Shown piece after piece: positions 28,401-40,500 of a stretch of DNA of 64,000 nucleotides. The notes below the pieces were generated by a model that did no database searches, was not told the DNA's origin, and saw only the letters and a program-made list of their open reading frames with translations. The DNA comes from Peronospora farinosa (lineage: Eukaryota; Oomycota; Peronosporomycetes; Peronosporales; Peronosporaceae), in contig CANTFK010000340.1 of assembly GCA_947646735.1 (NCBI GenBank), positions 62,001 through 126,000 on the forward strand, given 5' to 3'. Numbering within the stretch: the stretch's first letter is position 1; each line of letters opens with the position of its first letter. Made by a program: the position numbers and the translations under genes.

Positions 28401-29820
28401 TAGCAAGTGCGTCACGTCCAGACTGAGCTTTCTCCACTGTTAGCGGTACCAAATACACTTCTCCAGCTGCCTTCATTGTGCGATGAGTCAGTGCTGCAGC
28501 CATCGTGTCCGGGTTCAAACCAAGGAGTGTGCTCGAATAGATTACCGAATCCTTATCCAAGTCACACGCTTCATCATTGTCGGGCTTTGCGGTGAATTGA
28601 GCCTCGCCCAAGTGTAATATACCCGAGAGGACCTGGAACAGGTCGTTTTGTTGCTCAGGTCCAAGTCCTAGTAGCGTTAGTGCTTGTCGTGTCTTCGCAA
28701 ACAGAGCTCGGTCTTTAGAGTTCTCGGCTTCGATAATAGCAGATGATTTTGGTGAGGGTGTGGAGCATATCCTCGTCTTTTGTCCAGGTCGTGACTCTTG
28801 TTGAGGCTCCTTTTCTCCCAGGTACGAAAAACTTGGACACTCGTTTCCCAATCCCAGTGCATCCTTTTCATCTGGCGTCGTGCCGTGCAAAAGCTGGTAG
28901 AAAATGTGGTAATTGCGCTCTCCTCGCTCATGGGAAATGACACGTGTCTTCTCCAGCAAATAGGTTTTGCACTGAGCGCCGCAGAGGGCGTGGTTCTTGT
29001 CAAACTGAAGCTGTGTAAACTTGCCAAAGCGACTCGAATTGTCGTTACGAGTCGTCTTTGCATTACCAAAACTCTCAAGTAGCGGATTTACCTCGATAAT
29101 ACGTGTAGTGATGCTATGCTCTCCGTCAGTTGCAGTATTAGTCGGTACCGGCGCAATAGTAGCCAAGTTGTCCATCAATATTTTAGTGGTCTCTGTTTTT
29201 CCAGCACCAGACTCACCACTAACAAGAATACTCTGATTGCTACGCTTGTCACACATATGTCGGAAAGCCGCGACCGAGACCGCATACACGTGAGGTGGCA
29301 ACTCCTGTCGTTTTCGAGCTTGCAAATACTTTTGATGAAGTCCGGGTGTATACTGCTCATCCAACCACTGGTACGGGTTCACTGCGAGACAAATATCTCC
29401 CGTATACGTATATGGCATTCGTGCTCGAAAGCGTTTCTTGAGATTTCGAAGAATCGAAGCTTCATGTAAATGATTCAACTCAATCATATTGTCCAGACCT
29501 TCTTCAGACCGCGAAAGTTGTGCATTTTGTAAAGGAAATCCAACATCAATAGCCACAACTCGACTCTCGCCCGTTCTATCAGTATCGTCATGATCAACTG
29601 ATCCGTCATGCATTTGATCATTCCGTGGACGTTGAATTCTCACCGTCACAAGTCTTTTTTCTTCATTTACTTCTTCAATAGACACAGGAAGCCATGCAGC
29701 ATCTTCATCTGGAATATAACAACGTGTTCCAACTGTAATACTTGACGTCATGTGTTCCTTCTTTTGCAATATTGATCCATCTACTGTCTTGGTCTTTTTC
29801 TCACCATTAAAAGGAGGCAT
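25486..29820 (-). CDS. Myosin heavy chain with extended IQ/charged-helix tail
   Basis: Actin-based motor, 1444 aa in one exon with an ATG start. An SH3-like N-terminal region precedes the motor (about 105-830): P-loop [10 protein letters not shown] (about 201-210), switch I [10 protein letters not shown], switch II [23 protein letters not shown], and the actin-binding NYIRCIKPN. The neck carries several IQ motifs (for example [33 protein letters not shown]). Further IQ-like motifs ([33 protein letters not shown]) are interspersed with long Glu/Arg/Lys helices, possibly stable single alpha-helices. A short coiled coil (about 1220-1290) precedes a Ser-rich segment and a basic Gln/Arg/Lys repeat tail. 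There is no MyTH4, FERM or TH1 domain visible. Class is uncertain; oomycete-specific classes are likely. Confidence 0.93.
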   Translation of the reverse strand: [1444 protein letters not shown]

Positions 29821-30920
29821 TCCTACACTTTGTTGTCAACGATTGATTAATAATACACTCAATGGTATTTTTGGTTTAAAAAGTCGTGGCCTTTCCTCGT
29901 CAGGTAGTCAATGTCCAAGAGGGTGAATGCCCTAACCAACTTGAGCTCCATGGACGACCGTTACGTCGTCTCGGAGGCAGCTGGTACAAAAAAATAGCCA
30001 GTCATTACTTGCTTTTATATATATATATAAACGATAATAAGAACACCGTCTACTCTTAAATCCGAGTTACTGTAGTCGAGTTATTTATCCGGATAGTTGA
30101 GCTGACTAGCCCTTACCCTGACCGTCAGATGGAACGGTATCATGTCCGATTTATGTGCTTGAAAAATGGAAAGCAAGCTGCTAGAACAATGTGGACGGGT
30201 TTGGGGGGAAAAACAGATGGTTTTGTACCTCACACCATCTGTGATACAAGCACATCTTTTTGTGGACCTGTGTTTTTTACAGGACATGATTCCTCTATAG
30301 AGTTAGTGATTAGGATCACACGTCTTTGCAACATCGTATCTGAGACATGGCATGACGATAGAATTACCTCCATATTATTGTACGAATACTAGAGCCAAGC
30401 ATTTTTGTTTCGGCTGGTGCTACTTTGTCGATAAGTTTGTCGTGCCTGAAAGGGTACAAGACGTTATAGACTTTGCAGCTGTCTCGAAATGGCTGAAGTG
30501 TACGTGGTCATAATATGAACTACGCACTCTCTTTTTATGCTGACTTTTTAGAAGGAATCAATGCTCTCGAGCCTTAAATGACATTTCCACAGAGCTGTGT
30601 GTAAATCAGCATTACAAATTGAGGCGGTTCTTGTAAAGAGGTACGTGCGGTAGCTTGACTGCAAGCAAGTCGTGTCGATAGTTGAATAGTACCTTTCTTT
30701 CCGGTTGGTATGCACACAGATCAAGTAAATTTCGTAATGTCGTATATTTTCTAGTGAAAGATTATTTGCCAAGATGCACCAATGGGGTTTTCTTTTTTAT
30801 GTACGCGATGTTATTTGCCAGCACGACATGTAAATCTGACCTTTTGTAACGCCAATACTACCTAAATTTTGTGCGACAGACACAAAAACATAAATTATAG
30901 TCCTGTATCATTTCAGAAGA
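29821..30920. other. Intergenic region upstream of myosin and USE1
   Basis: 1.1 kb between the divergent myosin and USE1 starts. It contains a short (TA)n run near 30017-30030. Small open frames on both strands (up to 87 codons) have no recognisable domain. It presumably holds separate promoters for both genes. Confidence 0.5.
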
Positions 30921-31852
30921 ATGACATCAACGACGATGGAGATTGTGAATTGTCGACGGTTCCTGGCGGCATGGAGACGATTCGAGACCAGCAAAGAGCA
31001 GGAGGTGGATGACGATATCATTACAAATGTATGTGAACTTTTGTAATTGTTTACTGATCCCTTTATTCCCATCTCCTCTTATCTCTTTCTAACGTGGTAT
31101 TTTTTCACTTCTTGTTAATTTAGTACCAGCAATTGGCACTCCACTTTCAGCAGCTCATGCAAGATAGTGATGCGATGAAATCTTTTGAATCAGATGTTGC
31201 ATTAATTTTGGTCACTATTGATACACTTAAGAAACGGGAGGAGGGTGTTGTGACATCGCGACGAATTCCACGAGTATCAGAGCTTCTGAAACTTCGAGAA
31301 ACGCGAAATCGTGCTGCTAAGATTGACGTCGAGACTGAGACTTTGATAAAAGAGCAGGAAGTGCAGTCTACACTTGGTGAAAATATAGAGAAGGAGGTCT
31401 GTGCGACGCTGGAACTGCGTTCGGACCTGACTGCAGATGATTTCAAGTCAATGCTAAAGGTGGCTACTTTACAAGAGGAGAAACTATCGACCAAGTCGAT
31501 TCGAAAACGACTTGGGTTGGTAGATCGATTGGAAACACAGAAAAGTGCATCTGAGACAGTAGCACGAGAAGAGCAGGAGCTTATTCAATCGGAAATGATG
31601 TCGCTGGCGAAGCAGTTGAAGGACAGGACGCAGACGATTAATCACTCGCTCACAGAAGACGTCAAGATCTTAGACGCCGTGGAACAAAGCGCTCAGTCAA
31701 ATACGGTGTTATTAGACCGAGAAAACGCCAAGCTAAAGGAGCAGCTGGCCTCGAGTATCGGACTGTGGACGTCACTGTGGCTTGTGGCAATGCTGGTCGT
31801 GGTCTTTGTTGCCACGTATTTCTACATGAAACTGTTCTCGCGACGATGGTAA
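30921..31852 (+). CDS. USE1: USE1-type SNARE protein
   Basis: A tail-anchored SNARE acting in retrograde Golgi-to-ER fusion. Exons 30921-31028 and 31124-31852 give 278 aa (intron 95 nt, phase 0). The N-terminus is helical; a heptad-like SNARE region lies at about 175-240 (EMMSLAKQLKDRTQTINHSL, then DVKILDAVEQ), ahead of one C-terminal membrane anchor (SLWLVAMLVVVFVATYFYM) and a short basic tail. This topology and the MMSLAKQLK signature match USE1. The gene is convergent with the ephrin-receptor-like gene, with only 58 bp between stops, so their 3' untranslated regions may overlap. Confidence 0.82.
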
Positions 31853-31910
31853 ATATGCGAGCAGCTTGGGAGAAAGCGGGCAAACGCAAAAAATACAGTG
31901 TCTATTGTAC

Positions 31911-34900
31911 TTAGCTTTCGTCATGAACTAAAGGCGTGTAGGCAGCATCGTACCAGTCACGCGTAGTATGCAGGCCTCGCCAACCGCGTAGAGACCGTTC
32001 GCTTGCATATTGCGCAATGCAACGCAAGGCCACTTCTTTCTCAAAATATTTAATAAGCACGCCACCGACTGCTACGAGCAGAATGTCGTTGTGAACGTGC
32101 GCCAGGAAAGCAAGGCCACCGATGAAAGCTGCAACTTGGTTCACATTTGAGCTGACATTCCACAGCGCAAACAACTTGCCGCAAAAGATGTTCTTTCTTG
32201 TGACGAAAAGCAGTCCAAGTAGCGGCGAGCCGAAAATGGCTCCCGGTACGATACTAATGACTGACCATAGCGCTGTCTATACAGCAAATAAAAGGATAAA
32301 CGAACCATTAGACACAGCCAAGAAATATCCTCCGACCACAGGAAACTAAGACGTACCCGGGAGCAGCCAGCATCTTGGGCAGTGGGGTCACGAATTTGAA
32401 TACAATAGTACTCCATCATGATCCAAAATGCAATACTCATATCAGCAATTAAAAGGAGCACCATCATCACGGAGAGTAACCACCGGACAGGAAGATCAGG
32501 ACGGGACAAGTTGCGCAATCGGAAAAGTGGATACACAGGCTGCGAAAGAGTTGTTAACCACCGCTTCGCAGTGTCATTTGTACACAAGGCCTCCACCAGC
32601 GCTTTTGCTTGCCGTGCCGTGATACGGCTATGTGGTTTCTTGTGTGGTATGAGACTATCGCTGTCATCCCTGAAATTGTCTGGGTAATCTCTTTGACGCT
32701 CAGGCTGCACAAACAAAGCTTCCATCCTGATCTGTGAGTACCGGAAGTCAGTTGAACGAGGATCCGCTTCAGCCATCATTCGGTCATTATCTTCTGATGA
32801 CGGCTCTAGATGATGTAACGACGTCTTGTTTATTGTTGCAGGAAATGTTTCAGGCAGTCTAAAAATTCGAATAGCCAATTTAAACGGTTCTTGCGAGTAG
32901 GATGCGAAAGTCGTGTCTACATTTTCGAGCGAAATCGGCTCAAAGCAGCGCTCATTCCCATCTGCCGCTATCGCTTTTCCGACCAAGAATGTCCCGAACA
33001 TCACCGCAAAGCCATCTTTTACGTGTTTCTCGTTGAGCGCTTCTACACATTTGATTATGTCACGAGCCACTTCAGCAGCCTCGCGAACACGGCGAACAGC
33101 TGACGTAGGCTGCGGTAACACGCGCAGTTTCTGATTGATATCGGCCACAAAATCAATCCAAAAGTTGTGTTCCAGAAGTTGGAGACGCGAAGGTACGGCT
33201 CGCACGATAATGTCGTTCGAATCGAGATGATATGGTCTGAAGAATGAGCCACTACCACCAACCACAAGCACTAGATCCTCATGATTCGCAGCTTGCATCG
33301 CATTCAAATTCAACGATGAAAACGAACCTGACCGTGAAATTAGTACATCGAAGTAACCGAGTGAGAAATCAGAGCTAAAGCCAACTTTCAATTGCGTGCC
33401 ATGCACTCGAAAGTTCATGTCGCGGAAGAAGCGACCGCCATAATCTCGTATGTACTTCGTAAGCTTTACAACGCGACGCAACTGGCAGCGTCGCATGAAA
33501 AGGGTGCTTACTGGAGGTATCGTGACAATCAAAAAGCGATACAACCACGCCTCCCAGCTTGTAAGGTCCCATTCCACCAATTTGTTGCATGTGGAAGCAA
33601 AACTAGCGTACGTGCCTTCTTCGACAATGTCACGCAGGCTTACTGGTAAGAAGTATGGATTCAGTCGCCAGGCACTCTTCAGATGATTGTCTCCGGCGAG
33701 ATACAAGCGAGCAACGTGAGCAGTGAGATCTTGGTCAGTTAGCCGAGGAGTTAAGGTTCGTGTTACCGTCTCGAGCGACAGCTCATCGCGCAACCTTTGT
33801 GCTTTGTACTGGGTATAACGGTGCAGCTCGGACCTATCGTCGTGGTAAGAAAAGAACCCCCAGGCGGCAAAGATAAGACCAGTAACGGCAAACACGAGAA
33901 TCACAAAAGAGAGCGGACCACCGATAGGTTTTACCAAGCGTTCGAAAGGGGTTAAGCAGTCCAGTCCATTTCGTCCCTTAAAGCAAGCATATGAGCAATT
34001 GCCGGGCATGTTGAACTCGGAGTGGATGGGTTTGTTCTTGCATTTAGCACATACAGTTGCACCAGCTTTAGCTGTGGTCTCCCCAATTCCACACAGTGTA
34101 CAATTGCTACTGCCGGACGAAGTAGTAATGCTGCCTACAGGACAGAACGAGCATGTACTGCTGCCAGTCAACCGTGCAAACGATCCAGGTGGGCACAGCT
34201 CACACTTCACCAAACCCACTTTTGCACCAAATGACCCCAATGGACAAGACTGGCACTCCTTTTGTCCAAAATCTGGATTGAAATGACCAATTTGACATGC
34301 ATCGCAATTTTCAGATCCAGTATGGCTAGAGTATGTACCAGGATCACATGGCGAACACTTAGAGAAACGACCTGGGCTGTAACTGCCCTCCGGGCATGGC
34401 AAGCAAAACACGTTACCACGCCCTGGACGACAGTTTGCACCAACCATAACACCTGCACCTCCATTCTCACCTCCTGTGCTTTCACCGCCGCTAACAGAAA
34501 TGCGACCTCCATTCTTAACAAACGCCTCCCCGTTGCCCTCACTCGAATTGTCAGGAGTATTCAAATATGTGATACGAATTATTCCTCCACCTCCACCACC
34601 CCCTACCCTTCCAGCATTGTCGATAAAAGCCCCTGGAAGCACGTTAGGATTCCAAATTGACTGGTTTGCAGGTTTGTTGTTGGCAGAGGAAACTACTGGC
34701 GCGGAAGTTGAACCACCAGCCAAATCTATGAAGCCTCCGCCGGCGATGTCAGCAATAAAAAGTGTCAGGGATCCACCAGATCCACCGCCACCGCCCATTG
34801 AACCGATTCCTCCCCGCGCTGAGATTGACGCTACTTTGGCTATGTTAAGCTTCTTTGTCCCAATGTAGATGATTCCACCCCCGCTGCCTCCAATAATTTT

Positions 34901-37443
34901 GTTTGGCGTGTCGCCACTCGCCGCACCACTACCGGGCCAAAGCGGCCAACCGCTGTCCGCAGACTGTGACATCCACAATCCGGTTTGCTGCATCACAAGC
35001 TCTTTGGAAACGTCATAGACAGCACCACCACCAGTACTGCCCGGTAAAATGTTACCACCTCTTCCGCCATGGCCTGCCCCACCGCTAGCTACACCAGAAA
35101 TCTCGCTCTTACCAGGACCTACGCCAGAACCACATCCAAGCCTCGAGCTGGAAATCGCACCCTCGACGGTCATGATGCTGCTGCTACACAGAATCATAGA
35201 TCCAGCCGAAAAATTCCCCAGAGTAGCAATCTCCGAAGCAAAAATACTGATTGAATATGGCTGATCGTCAAAATTTGACCTGTGCAAAGTTGTGCAGGCG
35301 GATGCGTCCGCTTCGAGATTAATACCATTGCATTCCACCACTGGGCCACTGTTCACGTTGTCAATGGATACGTTCACAGCCGAAACCAATAGTTTAAGAA
35401 ATGGAGTGTCAAACGGCATATCTAGGAGCACTGTGCCATTCGTCCTGATGAGCAGATTCACCTGTCCCATTTCCGTAGTTTGTGGGCGAAACTCGATATC
35501 TTTGTTACTAATCACGCTAATCATGGGGATATCGTCTCGGTCGCTACGATGCACTTGCACGAACGGTTTGCCCAAAGGCTGCAGGAAGCCGCGAATCTTG
35601 ATAGAAGCATTTGTCTTGATGTTTACTTTTGCTTGAAATTGAAGCACAGAAAACTCATCAATAGAAAGCGTACCGAGGGCATCGACATCAAGTTCGTGCA
35701 CCATTGCTAGCGCATTGGAAAATGAAACGTCAGCTCCAATTAGTAACAGACCAAATAAATCACGTTCTTGTAGTGATGAAGGCCCCACGTAACCCTGTTT
35801 AAACACAATGACACCGGTGTAAATTTGATGATTTTAGTGACGTGGAGCGCAACGTGTTCAAAAATCGTAATGCAAAACTATTCATACCTGAACTGTAATT
35901 TGCGACGCCGACAACCGGACTGTTCGTTCACGGTCAAAAACATTGAGTTCTGATCCAGAGTCAACCTGTTAAGTAAGTAACGAGAATACACGGTGTCAGA
36001 GACTCTAGACACCTCAACGGTCAAAGCGTGACGGCAGCATTCTCATTTCTTACTACAATCGAACTTTTAATGCCTCCAACGCTGTCCTGAAAATGAAACG
36101 TAGCCTTTCATTAGGTAGCCAAACTTCGCAAACACTCTAATCAGACCAAATACCTGTAGATCAATCACCGATGCACAGACTGTAGATCCGCCATTTACAA
36201 ACATATGTACAAGAGACTCTGGCAGGAATCGGGCACCCCTGGGAGTTTGCTGGAAAATCGGTGTACATCCGTAAATCTGAATGCGCTTTACGGGTCCAGA
36301 GTGTGCCAACCGTCTCCCTTTTACAAGCAACGTACTTACTACAGTCTTAAGACGTCGGCTGCCATTACGGTCACCATCATCTTTCTTCGAATAATGTAGC
36401 TTCAATATAGTCCCATCGCCTCCTAACTGGCACCACCCTATCGCTGCACTTTTGTCAGTACTCGAACCGCCACCGAACGCCGCGACCTGTGACGGCACTA
36501 GTTCTTCTCCGTTCTTTGAATCAAGCACAATTCGTCCACCTCCACCTCCACCACCACCACCACCAGCAAATTTATCATTACTGAAAATACTAGGCTCTCC
36601 ACCATTCGCCTGCACTGTTCCATTTCCATAGATACGTTCCGTCGCCACAACTACAATACTGCCGCCTGCGCCAGCACTATCATAGCAGTCTTCACATGCA
36701 TCTCCTCCATGGGCCAATAGGAATCCATGGATTTCCACATTTCCCTCTACAACCACAGAGATTCGTCCTCCGCCCCGACTCTTGTCATTACCTCCTCCAC
36801 TGCCATAGCCTCGAAAATTAGCCGAGTTTGCTGAGACATCTCCCACTGCTCGAAAGAAATCATTACGTGATACGTTATCACAGTTTGAGTGACTATTAGT
36901 AAGTGAAGCCCCACCAATTCCTCCATAACTGCCGCCCATTGCGCTCCACGAGTTATAACCTGGTCCAAACTTGAGCCCACGAGCCGTTACGTTTACAACA
37001 GAATGTTTGTCTATTGATACGTTAGCTGCACGAACTTCCACGGCGCTGGCATGCAATTGACTGTTACAAATGGACACGGTGGTGAGGCTTGTATTGAGGT
37101 TAAATGTCAGTTCTGCGTGGACACCGGGCAAAGGTGAGAGCTTTGAGCCATCTAACGTCACATTTACAATCTCCAGTAGCTTCAGCTGCTCTTGGTCAGG
37201 TACAAGTAGATCACAATTGACGTAATATTCGTTAAAAGAACCGATAAAGTGCAGACTTGAACACTTGAAGATGTCTTTCATCTGAGTCCTGCTATCGATC
37301 CGAAAGGTTGTAGGAGGTAAAGACACTGTCATTCGATTCGCAAGACACAGGATATTCATATAAAGCAGAGTCAACAAGGTAAAGACAAGCATCAACCGTC
37401 TTCTTCCCGCCAGGAACCGCAAGTGCAACCTTCGTTGCCGCAT
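31911..37443 (-). CDS. Giant glycine-rich multi-pass membrane protein with ephrin-receptor-like Cys repeats
   Basis: I model five exons, 36154-37443, 36054-36086, 35888-35965, 32357-35794 and 31911-32276, all phase 0, giving about 1734 aa. The 33-nt second exon encodes 11 residues. An N-terminal basic stretch and hydrophobic segment (LMLVFTLLTLLYMNILCLA) act as a signal peptide or anchor. Gly-rich beta-type repeats follow, including a run of ten Gly. Cys-rich ephrin-receptor-like repeats of the form CxPCPxGxYS...CxxCxxGT come next (about 900-1040), then a transmembrane helix (GPLSFVILVFAVTGLIFAAW), a long cytoplasmic region and several further hydrophobic helices at the C-terminus. The architecture resembles a large surface receptor or wall-associated protein family I associate with oomycetes; its ligand and function are unknown to me. 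Confidence 0.75.
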
Positions 37444-37507
37444 TTTTGTGTTTGGATGCGGATGCGGGGTTGAACCAGAGTGATGGTCGTTTTCATCTTA
37501 AGTACGA
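37444..37507. promoter_or_regulatory. 64-bp interval between divergent starts
   Basis: Only 64 bp separate the start codons of the membrane-protein gene and NUP205. It includes a ggatgcggatgcggggtt direct duplication. At least one of the transcripts must have a very short 5' leader, or start inside the other gene. Confidence 0.5.
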
Positions 37508-40500
37508 ATGCAGTCCGCGCCAATGCCCAAATATCCATCCCCCCACAAGCCAATTCGACCGTCGATTGAAATGAGCGAGAGTTTATCGGTTGATGATGCG
37601 CCGACGCTGCGTTTCCGACAGCTACATCAGGATCTATTAGCGTTTGCTGGACAGAGTATGACAGATGAAGATACACCATTGTTCATGACGAACCTCGTAG
37701 CAGCAGCACCGGATCTGCTTGAGCCGTTATCGTTGACACCATGTAGCGCCTCGGAACGTGCGGCGCTTAAAGCCAATACAGTGAACGTGAGTGGCAAACA
37801 CGTAGATGTTTCACCGCTTATTCAACAGGAAATTTGCAACCTCAGTGACGAGTTTCGTGTTAGTGAGAAGACGTGCCTTGAGTTTTGGCTCTTAGCTAGT
37901 GAGCAACAGCAGCGGGAGTCGGTCGAACGTACCGATCAATTACCGCCCGGTACGATTGCTGACTCGGTACCGAACGCCGCGCGGTATTTCTTAACGTCTG
38001 AGACAGAGTACAAGCTTCATTTACTTAAAGAGTTATTGCGTCTACGTCTTGAGACGAGATTGGACAAGCAACGTGCACAATTTCTCGTCACGTATACAAA
38101 CAAGCTGTTAACAGAAGATCTAGTGTCGAAGCTGGTCAATGCTTTTGATAATGAACTGGTACAGCTTGCACAAGTGCCTCGGATGGAGCAAAGTGTGAGC
38201 TATTGGCACACGCTGGTAGCGGATTGTTTAGTGTTTATCGTGTCCAGTACGTTGATGCTGGCGGAAGAAGTTGAGAAGCTTGCAAAGCTATTGAAGACGT
38301 TGTGTGGACGGCTGAATACTGTGGTGGCAAAGGTCTCACCACATATTGTGAACCTCTCGTCGTTCGCGCAGTTGTTTGAAGGTGGATCCCTGGCAGGCAC
38401 ATCGCCAGAAGGAGCGGTACGACAGGTATCCTGTATGTTGCAGACGACTACTGCAATTCAGGTGGCGCTGTTTGCCGTGTTGTTACAGAAAAGTAGAAAA
38501 ATGGATCGTGAAACAGGTAACATGAAGAGTGGCATTGCATTGTGCCGACGAGAACACGCCCCCGTGGTAAAAGAGTTGCACCACATTTTTTTCGAGGACG
38601 AGTGGGAACAGAAGAGTTTCCAGAGCGTTGCAGTACTCGCATGGGCTGGATTTCTTGCAGGTAATGACGATGGCAACAGCAGTAATAGCAACGTCACTTT
38701 TGTTGAGGCAGAAGCTGCAACGCGGGCAGTCAAAAAGGCAATTGAAGAACGCGTTTTTCATACGTTGGTTGAGGTGCAACTTAAATATTTGCCAGATCGA
38801 AAGCGTGATCTACGGTTGTACAACATTTACGAACGGAACTTTGAGCTTTTGTTCCGTACGTATTCTTCCAAGATGATGATTGACGTACCTACGGTCGCTG
38901 ACAAGACCGCGCTAGCTGCTATGCAATCCGAAAGTAACGGTGAAGTAGCTGCGTGGACGGGTGACTGCCTGGAAAACATTATTGATTTTGCAACAGCGTT
39001 GTGCGCTCGCAATACAATGTTCTGCTGTTCGTTTTGGCGCAGAACAAACCACGAGTTTGACTTTCACGGCAGCAATGGTAGTGTTACCGAAAGCAATGCA
39101 GAGGACGACCTGCGACAGCCTGAGTCACATCCTGACAGTGTTGATGGTGGAAATTGTTACGATTTTTTGGTCTCTTGCCGTGATACTGCGCTTAAAAGTC
39201 CTGGATGTCTAGCTGCATATTTACGATTAGTTGCATCCGCCGCGAGTGGACCAGAGTGTGCCCAGCAGGCATTCCGCCACATCAAGCAGAATCCACCGCA
39301 ACTTAGCTGGGATCAGTTCTTTGTCGTGATGGCAAAGTACCAGCGACTCCTTACAGATGCTGAGAAACCTGCTGGATATTCACCGCTCATGACCGTTGGC
39401 GTTACCCATGGTGCTGGAATCAATAGCAGCACATATAATAATGTGAGCAGTACAGCGAACCCTGGCCCCCGATTCATTCGCCCTAAGGAATTGGAAGCAC
39501 TAGAAACCATTCAGCTACTTATTCAAAAAGTGATTTCGGATCATCAGCTGGCACTCATCTTCTTTCACAACCATGATTGGTCTCCAATTCCGACATTTGT
39601 AGCTTTTCTTCAGTGTCGCATCCCCAGTTCGCTCAAGGGCTCGATCATGAGGACGCTCGCCGTCTTTGCACGGGTATCGGACATTGCGCCATATGTATGG
39701 CGCCAAGTAGACGCGTTGCAAATTTTGCGTACAACGGGGGATACATCAGTATATGGCAACCAGGATATCAGCTATGAACTTGAGCATTACGAGTCTTTGA
39801 GCAGGACGTACCCGGCAACGAGAGGGTTTGTTACACTACTGTACGAATTGTTTGAAAACCCTCACGCCTGGAAGTCATTCGAAGGTGACGGTCGTGTCGC
39901 TGCGATTCAGTTCTACTTTGAGTTTTTGCTCGAACACGTATTCCTGAAGTTTGACATACGAAAGTATGAGCGACAAGAAGAAAAGTGGGATTTGGTGAAC
40001 GGCACCCTCGCAATTTTCAAGAAAATCTTACGTAATGCAGACACATCAACCACCGAGGGTAGCTTATCGTATCAGGTGCTGGCTCGATTCTTGTCGAGCA
40101 ATCCTTTGTTGAACAAAGTGTTATCTATTCTATCTGGGGATGGAGGTGTAGAGAATCTGGAGAACACATCGACGGATATGCACCTTGAGCATGCATTTTT
40201 TTACTGCCTTGACATTGTCAAGCGCGAGACTGAGGTCAAGCACGGGTCCCTGAACTTTGTTATTGATGTATCAAAAAAACCTAGCGATACGTACCTGACC
40301 AAAACTACAGCAGTTGCTGCATTGCGAGAACGGTGTGTGCAGCATGCACTCGAGATTGTGGTCTTGGTCCTGGAGAAGGACGTTCAATTTGTGAACACCG
40401 ATCTCAACCGTCAACTTTCGCACGGGCTGCAAGTGGAGATGATGCACACTATCTTGTGCCGTCACCGTTCAGACTTTGTGAACATTATCAAGTACATAAA

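Noticed and set aside
30129..30392. 87-codon plus-strand frame between myosin and USE1.
   Set aside because: No recognisable motif, and the region looks like promoter DNA for two divergent genes.
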